Assembly: GCA_021200895.1 (NCBI GenBank)
Contig: JAJQFX010000294.1
Span: 1-38,578 of the forward strand
Origin: Clostridiales bacterium
GTDB taxonomy: Bacteria > Bacillota > Clostridia > Oscillospirales > Oscillospiraceae
Reading direction: 5' to 3'
DNA: 38,578 nt
Of the stretch, positions 21,540 to 29,284 are shown piece after piece; the stretch's first letter is position 1, and the number at the start of each line of letters is the position of its first letter. The translations under genes were made by a program, and so were the position numbers. The notes under the pieces were generated by a model that made no database searches, was not told the DNA's origin, and was given only the letters and a program-made list of their open reading frames with translations.

Positions 21540-24395
21540 TCAGCCCTCCGACGCTGCTTCCTCAGCCGTCTCGTCCGGTTGGGTGCTGCCAGCGTCCGCG
21601 CCGCCGGAATCGCTCTGGTCTGTATCGCCGCCGCTGTCGGACTCAGTGGAGCCGGAGGACTCGGTGGTTCCGGAGGATTCCGTCGTGCCGGAGGATTCTG
21701 TCGTTCCGGAGGATTCTGTCGTTCCGGAGGATTCGGTGGAACCGGAGGATTCCGTTGTGTCGGAGGAGCCGCTGGACGTACCGCTTCCCTCCGTGGTTCC
21801 GGTGGAGCCGGTTCCGCCGGAACTTTCCGCGCCGCTGCTCTGAGTGCTGTCCGACTGTTGGGTGTTGTCGGCGGAATCAGTGCTGTCAGAACTATTGGAA
21901 TTGCTGGAGTTGCCGGAATTTTTGGAGTTGCTGGACTTTTTCTCACTGTCGGAGGACTTCTCCCCGGAGCAGATACCATCCGCCTGGCACTCCTCCACGG
22001 TTTTCAGGCTCTCCTTGATGTTGGCCTGGGCTGCCGCTCCTGTCCGGGTATAGTCCAGCGCCACCACCTTTTTCGTGGACTTGCAGTTGCTGCCTGCGAT
22101 TTTCCCGCTGGACTTGCAGATGGTCAGGTAGGTGTGTACTGTGCAGGCAGTGGAGGGCTCGTCCCCCTTGACGTAGGTGCCGGTGGCCACGCAGCCCGCC
22201 TCCCGGCAGGCATCTGTGGGTATCCCGCCGGAGGCGGTGCAGTACTCCGCCGTCACCGTCTCCACGTCATAAGTTATCTCCTCCGGTGTCTCCTGCTCGC
22301 AAATCAGGGCCATGATTTCCTGCCAGATTTCGGTGGAGGGGTTGCCGGAATAGCTGATTTTCTCCTGGCTGTCATAGCCGCTCCAGACGGCGGCGGTATA
22401 GTCGCTGCTATAGCCGCAGAACCAGCGGTCATAGTCGTTGGTGGTGGTGCCGGTCTTACCGGCCACGTCCACGCCGCTGATGTTGGCGACGCCGTAGGCG
22501 GTGCCGGAGGGGTCTTCAATGACGGCCCGGAGCATCTCGGTGATATAGTAGCAGGTGCTTTCACTGAGGACGGCGCTGGCGGAGGCGGTGCCGCTGACGG
22601 TGACGACGCCCTCCGTATCCGCATCCGCCGTGTAGCCGTCGGTGGCCAGAATGATGTTCCCCTGGGCATCCAGCACTACGGTGTAGAGGTAGGGGGAAGT
22701 GTAGCTGCCGCCTCTGGGGAAGGTGGCGTAGGCCGCCGCCATCTCGTAGGTGGAGACGCCTCTGGTCTGGCCGCCCAGGGCCAGGGGGGCGTAGTCCAAA
22801 TCGGCCTCCTCCAGGCTGGTGATGCCGAAACGCTCCGTCAGGTAGTCATAGGCCATCTGGACGCCCTCTTTGTCCAGCACCTTCACCGCCAGGGTGTTCA
22901 GAGATTCCACCACGCCGACCCATACCGTGGTCAGCCCCCGGTAGTATCCCTCCGAGTTGGAGGGCCAGGGGTCATCGTCTGCGTCCAGCATAAAGGGGGA
23001 GTCGTCCACCACGGAATAGGGGGTGATCAGCCCCTCCTCCAGAGCGGGGGCGTAGACCGACAGGGGCTTGATGGAGGAGCCGCTGGGCCGCTTGGTGTCG
23101 GTGGCGCAGTTCCAGATGCGGTTGCCCTCCTTCTCTCCCACGCCGCCGGCCAGGGCCACCACCGCGCCGGTGTCGTTATCCACGATGGTGACGGCTGACA
23201 GCAGCTCCTGCCCGGTGGCGGAGTCGTAATCCGAAAAATAGCTCTCATCCGTGTAGATGGCGTCTACCGCGCTCTGCACCTCCGGGTCCAGGCAGCTGTA
23301 GATTTGCAGGCCGCCGGAGTACAGCAGGTTGGTGGCGGTCTGGCTGTCATAGCCGTAAGTCTCCTCCAGGTCGGCGATGACCTGCTCCACCACAGCGTCG
23401 GTGTACCAGCTATAGGTGTCGCCGGAAGAGGTGGTGTCGCCGGAGGAAGTGCTGTTCAGTGCCACCTCGATTTGATCCAGCGTCTCGTCATAGACGTAGG
23501 TGACGGTGCCGTCCTCGTCCGTCTCCGTGGGGAACACCAGGTTCCCCTCCTCGTCCGTGTCGGTGACGAAGCCCAGTTCAATGAGGGCCTCGTTGGCCTC
23601 CTCCTGGGAAATCATCTCCTGCTCCAGCATCTGGCTGATGACGATGCGCGCCCGGTCATGGTTTCGTTCCGGCCGGGTGTAGGGGTCGTAGAGGGAGGGG
23701 TTGTTGGTAATGGAGATGAGGGAGGCGCACTCCGCCAGGCTCAGTTCGCTGAGTTCCTTGCCGAAGTAGGTCTCCGCCGCCGTTACTACGCCGTAGCAGC
23801 CGTGGCCCAGGTAGATTTCGTTCAGGTACCACTCCATGGTCTCCTCCTTGGAGTGGGTGCTGTCAAACTCCAGGGCTTCGAAAATTTCCAGCACCTTCCG
23901 CTTCACCGTCACCTCGTCCTGCTGGGTCAGGTTCTTGATGAGCTGCTGGGTGATGGTGCTGCCCCCCTGCACGTCCTGGCCGGTGAACATATAGACCACC
24001 GCCGCCGCCGTGCGCACCCAGTCCACGCCGTGGTGCGTCCAGAAGCGCTTATCCTCGATGGCCACGGTGGCGTTGACCAGCATTTCGGGAATGTCCTCAT
24101 AGTCCACCCACACCCGGTTCTCCGCCGCGTACAGCGTTTGCAGAGTCTGATAACTCCCCGTATCCTCGTCGTAATAGTAAATGCTGGAGGAAAGATCCGT
24201 GTCGCTGGCTACGGTGTTCAGGTTGGAAGTCTCCACCTGGGGCAAAATCACATCCTGCACATAGCTGGCCGCATAGCAGGCTACCATCCCCAGGGTCAGC
24301 AGCCCTACCAGCAGCAGCGTCCCCAGGACGATGAAGAACCATTTGAAAATCGCACCGACCACATGGCCGACGCCCCGTCTGTTCGTGCGCGCCAA
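21540..24395 (-). CDS. Class A penicillin-binding protein (PBP1A family) with Ser/Thr/Gly tail
   Basis: The 951-residue protein has one N-terminal membrane helix (about 17-40), a GT51 glycosyltransferase domain with the catalytic Glu114 in AIEDKRFWTHHG and GGSTITQQL, and a transpeptidase domain with SSIK (Ser440-Lys443), SLN (498-500) and KTG (647-649). It polymerises and cross-links peptidoglycan outside the membrane. A Cys-rich segment follows (residues about 719-771), then a low-complexity Ser/Thr/Gly/Glu tail of roughly 139 residues that includes tandem TTESSG repeats. Own promoter at 24476-24504. Confidence 0.95.
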   Translation of the reverse strand: MARTNRRGVGHVVGAIFKWFFIVLGTLLLVGLLTLGMVACYAASYVQDVILPQVETSNLNTVASDTDLSSSIYYYDEDTGSYQTLQTLYAAENRVWVDYEDIPEMLVNATVAIEDKRFWTHHGVDWVRTAAAVVYMFTGQDVQGGSTITQQLIKNLTQQDEVTVKRKVLEIFEALEFDSTHSKEETMEWYLNEIYLGHGCYGVVTAAETYFGKELSELSLAECASLISITNNPSLYDPYTRPERNHDRARIVISQMLEQEMISQEEANEALIELGFVTDTDEEGNLVFPTETDEDGTVTYVYDETLDQIEVALNSTSSGDTTSSGDTYSWYTDAVVEQVIADLEETYGYDSQTATNLLYSGGLQIYSCLDPEVQSAVDAIYTDESYFSDYDSATGQELLSAVTIVDNDTGAVVALAGGVGEKEGNRIWNCATDTKRPSGSSIKPLSVYAPALEEGLITPYSVVDDSPFMLDADDDPWPSNSEGYYRGLTTVWVGVVESLNTLAVKVLDKEGVQMAYDYLTERFGITSLEEADLDYAPLALGGQTRGVSTYEMAAAYATFPRGGSYTSPYLYTVVLDAQGNIILATDGYTADADTEGVVTVSGTASASAVLSESTCYYITEMLRAVIEDPSGTAYGVANISGVDVAGKTGTTTNDYDRWFCGYSSDYTAAVWSGYDSQEKISYSGNPSTEIWQEIMALICEQETPEEITYDVETVTAEYCTASGGIPTDACREAGCVATGTYVKGDEPSTACTVHTYLTICKSSGKIAGSNCKSTKKVVALDYTRTGAAAQANIKESLKTVEECQADGICSGEKSSDSEKKSSNSKNSGNSSNSNSSDSTDSADNTQQSDSTQSSGAESSGGTGSTGTTEGSGTSSGSSDTTESSGSTESSGTTESSGTTESSGTTESSGTTESSGSTESDSGGDTDQSDSGGADAGSTQPDETAEEAASEG
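21652..21759 (-). repeat. Six 18-bp tandem repeats in the PBP tail
   Basis: Six 18-base units starting ccggaggaytc encode TESSGT-type hexapeptides. Two central units (21688-21705, 21706-21723) are identical, the others differ by a few bases, so copy number probably varies by slippage in frame. Confidence 0.85.
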
Positions 24396-24475
24396 TCTGC
24401 TGCACCTCCTGTAAAAACGCTCCCAAAGTTCGCCGGAAGCGCCGCCTGACCGGTGGGCGCGACCGTCTTTCGCCT

Positions 24476-24504
24476 ATTATACCACGGCTGTCAATTCCTT
24501 ACAA
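24476..24504 (-). promoter_or_regulatory. Promoter of the PBP gene
   Basis: Minus-strand TTGTAA (24504-24499), 17 bases, TATAAT (24481-24476). Confidence 0.65.
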
Positions 24505-24522
24505 TGGCGTTCACACGAATTT

Positions 24523-24552
24523 TTGTTTACTTTTGTGAAACATGGGTATACT
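24523..24552 (+). promoter_or_regulatory. Promoter of the small secreted protein gene
   Basis: TTGTTT (24523-24528), 18 bases, TATACT (24547-24552), 46 bases before the ATG and divergent from the PBP promoter. Confidence 0.5.
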
Positions 24553-24598
24553 GGCTGTATCCCATGCTACATCTTAACTGTACAAAAGGAGTATCCCT

Positions 24599-24934
24599 AT
24601 GAACAAGCGCCGTTTCACCCTTCTCCTGTCCGCCTGCGTCACCGCCCTGAACCTGACCCTGGCCGCCGCCCTGGCTCCCCGGGCGGAGAGCGCCGACCTG
24701 TCCCCTGCCGCCGCCCTGGCCGCCGCCGAGGCGGAGGCAGAGGGGGACGGCGGCGGCTATCTGCTGCTGGCGGTGGATGGCAAGGTCTGCGTCTATCAGG
24801 ACGGAGCGCTGCTGATGCGCACCGAAATCGACGTTGCCCTGCTGCCCGCCGCAGACCGGGCCGACCTGGCTGTCGGCATCCATGCGGAGGACGCCATCGC
24901 CCTGGCCGCCTATCTGGAAGATTTCGGGGCATAG
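24599..24934 (+). CDS. Small secreted protein with BofC C-terminal-like domain
   Basis: The 111-residue protein has a signal peptide (MNKRRFTLLLSACVTALNL, cleavage near APRAESA) and a C-terminal segment YLLLAVDGKVCVYQDGALLM followed by TEIDVALLPAADRADLAVGI and a short acidic helix. That resembles the BofC C-terminal domain (yLLkeynGkVaVf...TdI.v..LPe.D...L..GI). In Bacillus, BofC acts in forespore signalling, but many clostridia have short secreted versions of unknown role. An AAAAGGAGTATCC site precedes the ATG. Confidence 0.65.
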   Translation: MNKRRFTLLLSACVTALNLTLAAALAPRAESADLSPAAALAAAEAEAEGDGGGYLLLAVDGKVCVYQDGALLMRTEIDVALLPAADRADLAVGIHAEDAIALAAYLEDFGA

Positions 24935-24997
24935 GGGCGGCCCCTGGCCGCCCGGAGGTACGTCATAGAAATTTTACGCAAAATCCCAGCGTTCCCC

Positions 24998-25026
24998 TTG
25001 CAATTTTCTCCGTTTCGGGGTATAGT
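24998..25026 (+). promoter_or_regulatory. Promoter of the first DUF1292 gene
   Basis: TTGCAA (24998-25003), 17 bases, TATAGT (25021-25026), 87 bases before the ATG. Confidence 0.65.
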
Positions 25027-25113
25027 ATCAATATCATCAGACGCAGGCAGCGCACCTTCCCCCGGGAGCGGCGGCTGCCCGGCTGATAGACCGCGGAATG
25101 GAGTTCTGTATTT

Positions 25114-25464
25114 ATGAGCGATGAACTGACAATGCAGCCCGAGGAAGAGGGCCTGCCCGAGGATTTGAGCGGCACCTTTATGACCCTGACCGATGAAGAG
25201 GGCAATGACATTGAGTTGGAATACGTCGACACCCTGGAGTATAACGGCAGCGTTTATATGGCTTTCTACCCCACTGTGCCGGAGGGCGTGGACCCCGACA
25301 CCCTGGAGGACGATGAGGATTATGGCCTGATCATCCTGCGGGTGGTGAACCTGGACGGCGAGGATCAGCTGGAGACCATCTCCGACGAGGAGGAATTACA
25401 GGCCGTCTATGACAAGCTGATGGAGGATCTGTTTGAAGAGGATGAGGACGAGGAGGACGAATAA
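25114..25464 (+). CDS. DUF1292 family acidic protein
   Basis: The 116-residue, very acidic protein contains FMTLTDEEGNDIELEYVDTL, EYNGSVYMAFYP and YGLIILRVVNLDGEDQLETI, followed by EEELQAVYDKLMEDLF and a Glu/Asp tail: the DUF1292 (YrzB-like) pattern. Function unknown. A second member lies at 37465-37779 beside ruvX, the usual home of the family, so this is a paralogue placed next to the 6S-like RNA. GGAG lies 13 bases upstream of the ATG, slightly long. Confidence 0.85.
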   Translation: MSDELTMQPEEEGLPEDLSGTFMTLTDEEGNDIELEYVDTLEYNGSVYMAFYPTVPEGVDPDTLEDDEDYGLIILRVVNLDGEDQLETISDEEELQAVYDKLMEDLFEEDEDEEDE

Positions 25465-25502
25465 CGCCCCCTTTTGGCGCATATCCTAACCCCTGTACCA
25501 GG

Positions 25503-25722
25503 CTGCAAAAAACCATATCGCCCTGCTTGGTGCGTGATGGCTCCTCATTTAAACCCACATTTCTTAAACGGGACGCTTTCCTCTCGCAGTGGATTGCAGG
25601 CCTCCCGGCCCATTTTGGATGGTCTGGAAGTTGGAAGCAGTAAAAGCTGCGGGGCGGCGACCCACCTGCCCTAATCGTGCAGGTTTAAACTGGAGTCACA
25701 CGGCCAAAGCGGGGTTTCTTGC
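25503..25722 (+). ncRNA. ssrS: 6S-like RNA
   Basis: A gene-free stretch folds into one long rod: 25520-25544 (gccctgcttggtgcgtgatggctcc) pairs imperfectly with 25692-25714 (ggagtcacacggccaaagcgggg), and gcaaaaaacc at 25504 can pair with ggtttcttgc at 25713-25722. The apical part has GCGGCGACCCACCU followed by an arm GCAGGU, which resembles the 6S consensus downstream of its central bubble. It ends in a strong terminator. About 220 nt, the size of 6S, which sequesters sigma-A RNA polymerase. Ends are approximate; the promoter is not clear. Confidence 0.55.
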
Positions 25723-25750
25723 CATGCGCGCAGCGCATGGCAGGTTTTTT
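25720..25750 (+). terminator. Intrinsic terminator of the 6S-like RNA
   Basis: Ten-base perfect arms (25720-25729, 25733-25742) with a 3-base loop, then GG and six T. Confidence 0.9.
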
Positions 25751-25791
25751 GCGTTTTTTTGGAAAATCGCCTCGCTTTTTGAGAAATCATC

Positions 25792-25820
25792 TTGAATTTT
25801 TGGGCAGTATCGTTTATAAT
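25792..25820 (+). promoter_or_regulatory. Promoter of the PrsA-like gene
   Basis: TTGAAT (25792-25797), 17 bases, TATAAT (25815-25820), 71 bases before the ATG. Confidence 0.75.
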
Positions 25821-25891
25821 GCCTGTGGACTATTTTGCAATTGCGTGCCGCAGTCCGCTGCGACATACGGTTTTGGAGGGAATTAACACAA

Positions 25892-27502
25892 ATGAGCGAA
25901 CAGACGAGCAAAAATGAGAAGGCAAAGAGCAGCCGGAAGCAGAAGCAGCTGGATCAGGCCCTGGCCGGCCTGTCCGGAAAGGAGCGCCGCGCCGCGGAGG
26001 AGAAGCGGAAGGAAGCGCGCAGGATGCACGTTTACATTGCCATCGGCGTCATCGTCGCCGTGCTGGTGGCCGGACTTTTGACCTGGGACTCCGGCGTCAT
26101 CCAGTCCCACGCCCCCGCTCTTACCGTCGGCAGCAAGAGTTACTCCTCCGTAGAGGTGGGGTACTACTTCAACTCTACCTATAACAGCATTTACTCCTAT
26201 GCCAGCTACTACGGCCTGGACACCTCCGTCTCCCTGAAGGAGCAGGAGGCCTATTCCGGCTGCACCTGGTATGACTATCTGCTGGATTCCGCCACCGAGA
26301 GCCTGACCTCCGTCAGCATCCTGGCCCAGGAGGGCGAGGCCGCCGGGTATGAGCTTTCCGAGGACGGGGAAGCCGAGGTGGAGGAAGTCATGGAGGAACT
26401 GGCCGAGGAGGCGTCGGAGAACGGCGTCAGCGAAGCCTACGTCCTGCGGGCCTACTATGGCCGCTTCATGACGAAGAAGATTTACAAGAACCTGGTGCGG
26501 GAGTCCGTCTACGCCTCCGAGTACGCCGAGTATGTGACCGATTCCTTTGACGTCACAGAGGACGACCTGGAAGAGTACTATGAGGAGAACGCTGACACCA
26601 TTGACACCTATGACTATGAGTGCTACCTCATCGACGCCACGGCGGACAGCACCACGGACGACGAGGGCAACACCGTAGACCCCACTGAGGAGGAGACCGC
26701 CCAGGCCCTGGAGGATGCCACCAACCTGGCCGCCGAACTGGAAGCTGCCTTTGCCAGCGGCGATGACGACGCCGTCGCCGCCCTGGTGGAGGAGAACGGC
26801 TTCAGTTCCTACTCCGGCATTTCCCCCTCCTACTTCTCCTCCTATGACTTTGGCGAGTGGCTGACGGACGCTGACCGCGCCGCAGGCGATACCACCACCA
26901 TCACCATTTCCACCACGTCCACCTCCGATGACGATGAGGAGGAAGAGGTGGAGACTGTCACCGGCTACTATGTGCTGAAGTTCAACAGCCGTGTCCGGGA
27001 TGACTATTACGGTGTCAACCTCTATGACCTTGAGTTGGAGGCCGAGGAGTTGGAGTCCGAGGACGAGGACGACGAGGACGCAGAAGCCACTTATGACATG
27101 GATACCGCGCTGGAGAACATCACCGTGGATCGCGACCTGTGGCTCCAGCTGGGCGGCGACGGCGAGGCCTTCGCCAGCATAGCCACCACCAACTCCGCCT
27201 CCTCCTCCGCCTCTAACGGCGGCCTGACCGAGAACGTCTACAAGGGCAGGATGGCGGATGTCATTGACGAGTGGCTGTTCGGCGGCGACGCGCCGGAGGT
27301 CGGCTCCTACGAGATTTTGGAGGACACGGAGAACAACTGCTATTACCTGGTCTATGTGGACAGCTATCAGGAGCTGTACTACTGGCAGACCACCGCAAAG
27401 TCCGCCATCCAGAGCGAGCGCTACAGCGACTGGTACACCGAGGCCGCGGAGAACTATGAGGTCTCCACCACCGCCTTCCTCTCCACGCTGACGGTGATTT
27501 GA
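25892..27502 (+). CDS. Membrane-anchored PrsA/SurA-like peptidyl-prolyl isomerase-type protein
   Basis: The 536-residue protein has a charged cytoplasmic N-terminus (KAKSSRKQKQLDQAL), one membrane helix (VYIAIGVIVAVLVAGLL, about 47-64) and a large, acidic external region. After the helix, APALTVGSKSYSSVEVGYYF resembles the start of SurA/PrsA chaperones (property name, then helix), and VTEDDLEEYYEENADTIDTY resembles the linker before the rotamase domain. No clean rotamase motif is obvious, so chaperone rather than isomerase activity is equally likely. Asp/Glu-rich insertions (EDEDDEDAEA) are striking. ATG at 25892, 11 bases after GGAGGG. Confidence 0.65.
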   Translation: MSEQTSKNEKAKSSRKQKQLDQALAGLSGKERRAAEEKRKEARRMHVYIAIGVIVAVLVAGLLTWDSGVIQSHAPALTVGSKSYSSVEVGYYFNSTYNSIYSYASYYGLDTSVSLKEQEAYSGCTWYDYLLDSATESLTSVSILAQEGEAAGYELSEDGEAEVEEVMEELAEEASENGVSEAYVLRAYYGRFMTKKIYKNLVRESVYASEYAEYVTDSFDVTEDDLEEYYEENADTIDTYDYECYLIDATADSTTDDEGNTVDPTEEETAQALEDATNLAAELEAAFASGDDDAVAALVEENGFSSYSGISPSYFSSYDFGEWLTDADRAAGDTTTITISTTSTSDDDEEEEVETVTGYYVLKFNSRVRDDYYGVNLYDLELEAEELESEDEDDEDAEATYDMDTALENITVDRDLWLQLGGDGEAFASIATTNSASSSASNGGLTENVYKGRMADVIDEWLFGGDAPEVGSYEILEDTENNCYYLVYVDSYQELYYWQTTAKSAIQSERYSDWYTEAAENYEVSTTAFLSTLTVI

Positions 27503-27530
27503 CCCTTCCCAAACCGTAAGGTATAAAATC

Positions 27531-27561
27531 TCCCTCTCCACCCATACTGGGTGGGGAGGGA
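27531..27561 (+). terminator. Terminator-like hairpin holding the TauE-A ribosome site
   Basis: Fourteen paired bases (27531-27544 with 27548-27561, one G-U) and a 3-base loop, followed by TTTCTTT. It lies 28 bases after the PrsA-like stop. The 3' arm is GGGGAGGG, the Shine-Dalgarno of the next gene, whose TTG start (27567) is in the U-tract. Confidence 0.75.
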
Positions 27562-27566
27562 TTTCT

Positions 27567-27929
27567 TTGTCACGCAAAACGGTCAACTGGAAGTGCGGGG
27601 TCAGCGGGGCGCTGGCCGGATTCTCCAACGGGTTCTTCGGCGCGGGGGGCGGCATGGTGCTGGTGCCCCTGCTGCTGGGGTGGGTCAGGCTGGAGGAGAA
27701 GAAGGCGTTTGCCACCTCTGTGGCGGTGATTCTGCCCATCTGCGCCGTGTCCTGCGCCGTGTACTGGTGGAAGGGGCTGCTGGATTTGGGCGCGGCGCTG
27801 CCCTTCCTCCTCAGCGGCGCGGTGGGCGGCTGGCTGGGGGGACGCTGGTATGGCCGGGTCAGCGGCAAGCTGCTGCGCCGGGCCTTTGCCCTGCTGACCA
27901 TTTATGGGGGGATCCGATGCCTGTTTTAA
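27567..27929 (+). CDS. Half-size TauE/SafE membrane protein, N-terminal-like half
   Basis: The 120-residue protein (MSRKTVNWKCGVSGALAGF...) carries the TauE/SafE motif GFFGAGGGMVLVPLLL and about four hydrophobic helices, ending TIYGGIRCLF. Full TauE/SafE exporters have two such halves in one chain of about 250 residues; here the second half is a separate gene that overlaps by 13 bases. The family exports or imports sulfite/organosulfonates or other anions; the substrate is unknown. TTG start 6 bases after GGGGAGGG. Confidence 0.8.
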   Translation: MSRKTVNWKCGVSGALAGFSNGFFGAGGGMVLVPLLLGWVRLEEKKAFATSVAVILPICAVSCAVYWWKGLLDLGAALPFLLSGAVGGWLGGRWYGRVSGKLLRRAFALLTIYGGIRCLF

Positions 27930-28279
27930 ATCTGCTGGCGGGGCTGGCCACCGGCGTGCTGTCCGCCTTCGGCATTGGCGGGGGGACGCTGCTGCTGCTC
28001 TACCTGACCTTTCTGGCCGGATTCTCCCAGCAGACCGCCCAGGGGGTCAATTTGCTGTACTTCCTGCCCACCGCCGGGGCCTCGCTGCCGCAGCACCTGA
28101 AGCGGGGAACCATCGACCGGAGCGCCGCCCTGACCGGGGGCCTCTGGGGCTGCGCCGCCGCCGTCGTCGGCGCGCTGCTGGCCTCGGTGATGGAGCCGGG
28201 ATTTTTGCGCCAGTGCTTTGGTGTGTATTTGATTGCCACGGGATGCGTCACCTTGTTTGGGGGGAAGAAGGTGGAGTAG
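27917..28279 (+). CDS. Half-size TauE/SafE membrane protein, C-terminal-like half
   Basis: The 120-residue protein (MPVLNLLAGLATGVLSAFGI) has the second copy of the motif, GIGGGTLLLLYLTFLAGF, plus QQTAQGVNLLYFLPTAG, and about four helices. ATG at 27917 follows GGGGGGAT and lies inside the last codons of the upstream half, so translation is coupled and the two probably form a heterodimer. Confidence 0.8.
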   Translation: MPVLNLLAGLATGVLSAFGIGGGTLLLLYLTFLAGFSQQTAQGVNLLYFLPTAGASLPQHLKRGTIDRSAALTGGLWGCAAAVVGALLASVMEPGFLRQCFGVYLIATGCVTLFGGKKVE

Positions 28280-28302
28280 AGGGAAGAGATGCGCAAACGA
28301 GC

Positions 28303-28342
28303 ATGGCTGGAACACCCGCAGATGCGCAGGCGTTCCAGCCAT
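28303..28342 (+). terminator. Stem-loop after the TauE pair
   Basis: Eleven-base perfect arms (28303-28313, 28332-28342). No T-run follows, so termination is uncertain; it also marks the left edge of the AT-rich patch. Confidence 0.45.
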
Positions 28343-28372
28343 TGGTATGAAATCGTATTATATTATACAAAC

Positions 28373-29239
28373 CTAAACATTGAACCTGATATTCCAGAAG
28401 TTGCATGTTGCCAGTGCATACGGATTACCCATTCTAGCCATTTTGTGTACTTTTGCCCACAATGCATAACCTTGATCTTTCGATAGCCCCACAATGAAAT
28501 TATCAGTGATTGGGCGTGATTCATTCCAGACCGATTTATTCGTTGTCTTAAGTATAATCTGCCCTCCCAGCATCCCGATACTAAAAGGATAACCTATACT
28601 TTGATAGTATACCATCGCAAGTGTTGCAGCTAACTTTAAATCCTCAATGTCCCGCTGTGAAAGTGTATTATACAGTTCCCTGACTTCCGGCATACTATGG
28701 TTTTTCAATCTCGTCGGAAATAGATTAAACGCAAGCAACTCGCCCATATCTGACCAGCACTGAGCAGGCATTTCCAGCCTGTTATCTGCCAGAAAATCCC
28801 GCACATTCACGAGTTTGCTTCCCTGTGCCTCTGCAATATTGTACAGTCTTCTGGCCTCGCCCGTGTCTTTCGGCGTTGCGCTGCATACTCCGTGCTCGTA
28901 CATCATACCATGAATAAATGCGGCATTGGGATCCTCTCCACGGGCTTCAAGTTCCTGAAATGCCACAAGTGCATTTGGTTTTGTACTATGCTTGATGTTT
29001 TTAGGTACTTTTTTTGAAAGATACAATACCCCAAACCAGGAATCCTCAATTTTAACTTTGTAATAGTCCTGAGTTCGAAGCTCGTAAACCGGATCCATAT
29101 TCCCATCTTCTATCACACGATCCAACTTACACAACGCTCTTGCATATTTCATCAAAGACTCAGTCGGCTCACTCTGAAGGAACTCCTGTATCGTAGCGTA
29201 ATATGGTTCGTCTTGTTTCTTTCTACCAAATAATCCCAT
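28373..29239 (-). CDS. Unrecognised protein with a Sel1-like repeat segment, AT-rich
   Basis: The 288-residue protein starts MGLFGRKKQDEPYYATIQEF. It has no signal peptide. The segment AAFIHGMMYEHGVCSATPKD followed by EARRLYNIAEAQGSK fits one Sel1/TPR-like repeat, and NPYALATCNFWN near the end is similar in style; otherwise the sequence is unfamiliar. Base composition is much more AT-rich than the neighbouring genes. GGAGGAG precedes the ATG. It follows the coiled-coil gene by 45 bases and is probably in the same transcript. No function assigned. Confidence 0.7.
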   Translation of the reverse strand: MGLFGRKKQDEPYYATIQEFLQSEPTESLMKYARALCKLDRVIEDGNMDPVYELRTQDYYKVKIEDSWFGVLYLSKKVPKNIKHSTKPNALVAFQELEARGEDPNAAFIHGMMYEHGVCSATPKDTGEARRLYNIAEAQGSKLVNVRDFLADNRLEMPAQCWSDMGELLAFNLFPTRLKNHSMPEVRELYNTLSQRDIEDLKLAATLAMVYYQSIGYPFSIGMLGGQIILKTTNKSVWNESRPITDNFIVGLSKDQGYALWAKVHKMARMGNPYALATCNFWNIRFNV

Positions 29240-29284
29240 TTTGTTATCTCCTCCGTTTTTTATTTTTAAGGCGTAGTCGCTGTG

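Noticed and set aside
21489..23198. Very long plus-strand frames opposite the PBP gene and others opposite purD, rplL and hbd
   Set aside because: They are antisense by-products of GC-rich codon use in well-supported genes; Gly/Val/His-rich and without ribosome sites.
24470..24495. TTGACA seven bases before TATAAT upstream of the PBP gene
   Set aside because: Spacing is far too short for a sigma-A promoter; the TTGTAA 17 bases upstream was taken as -35.
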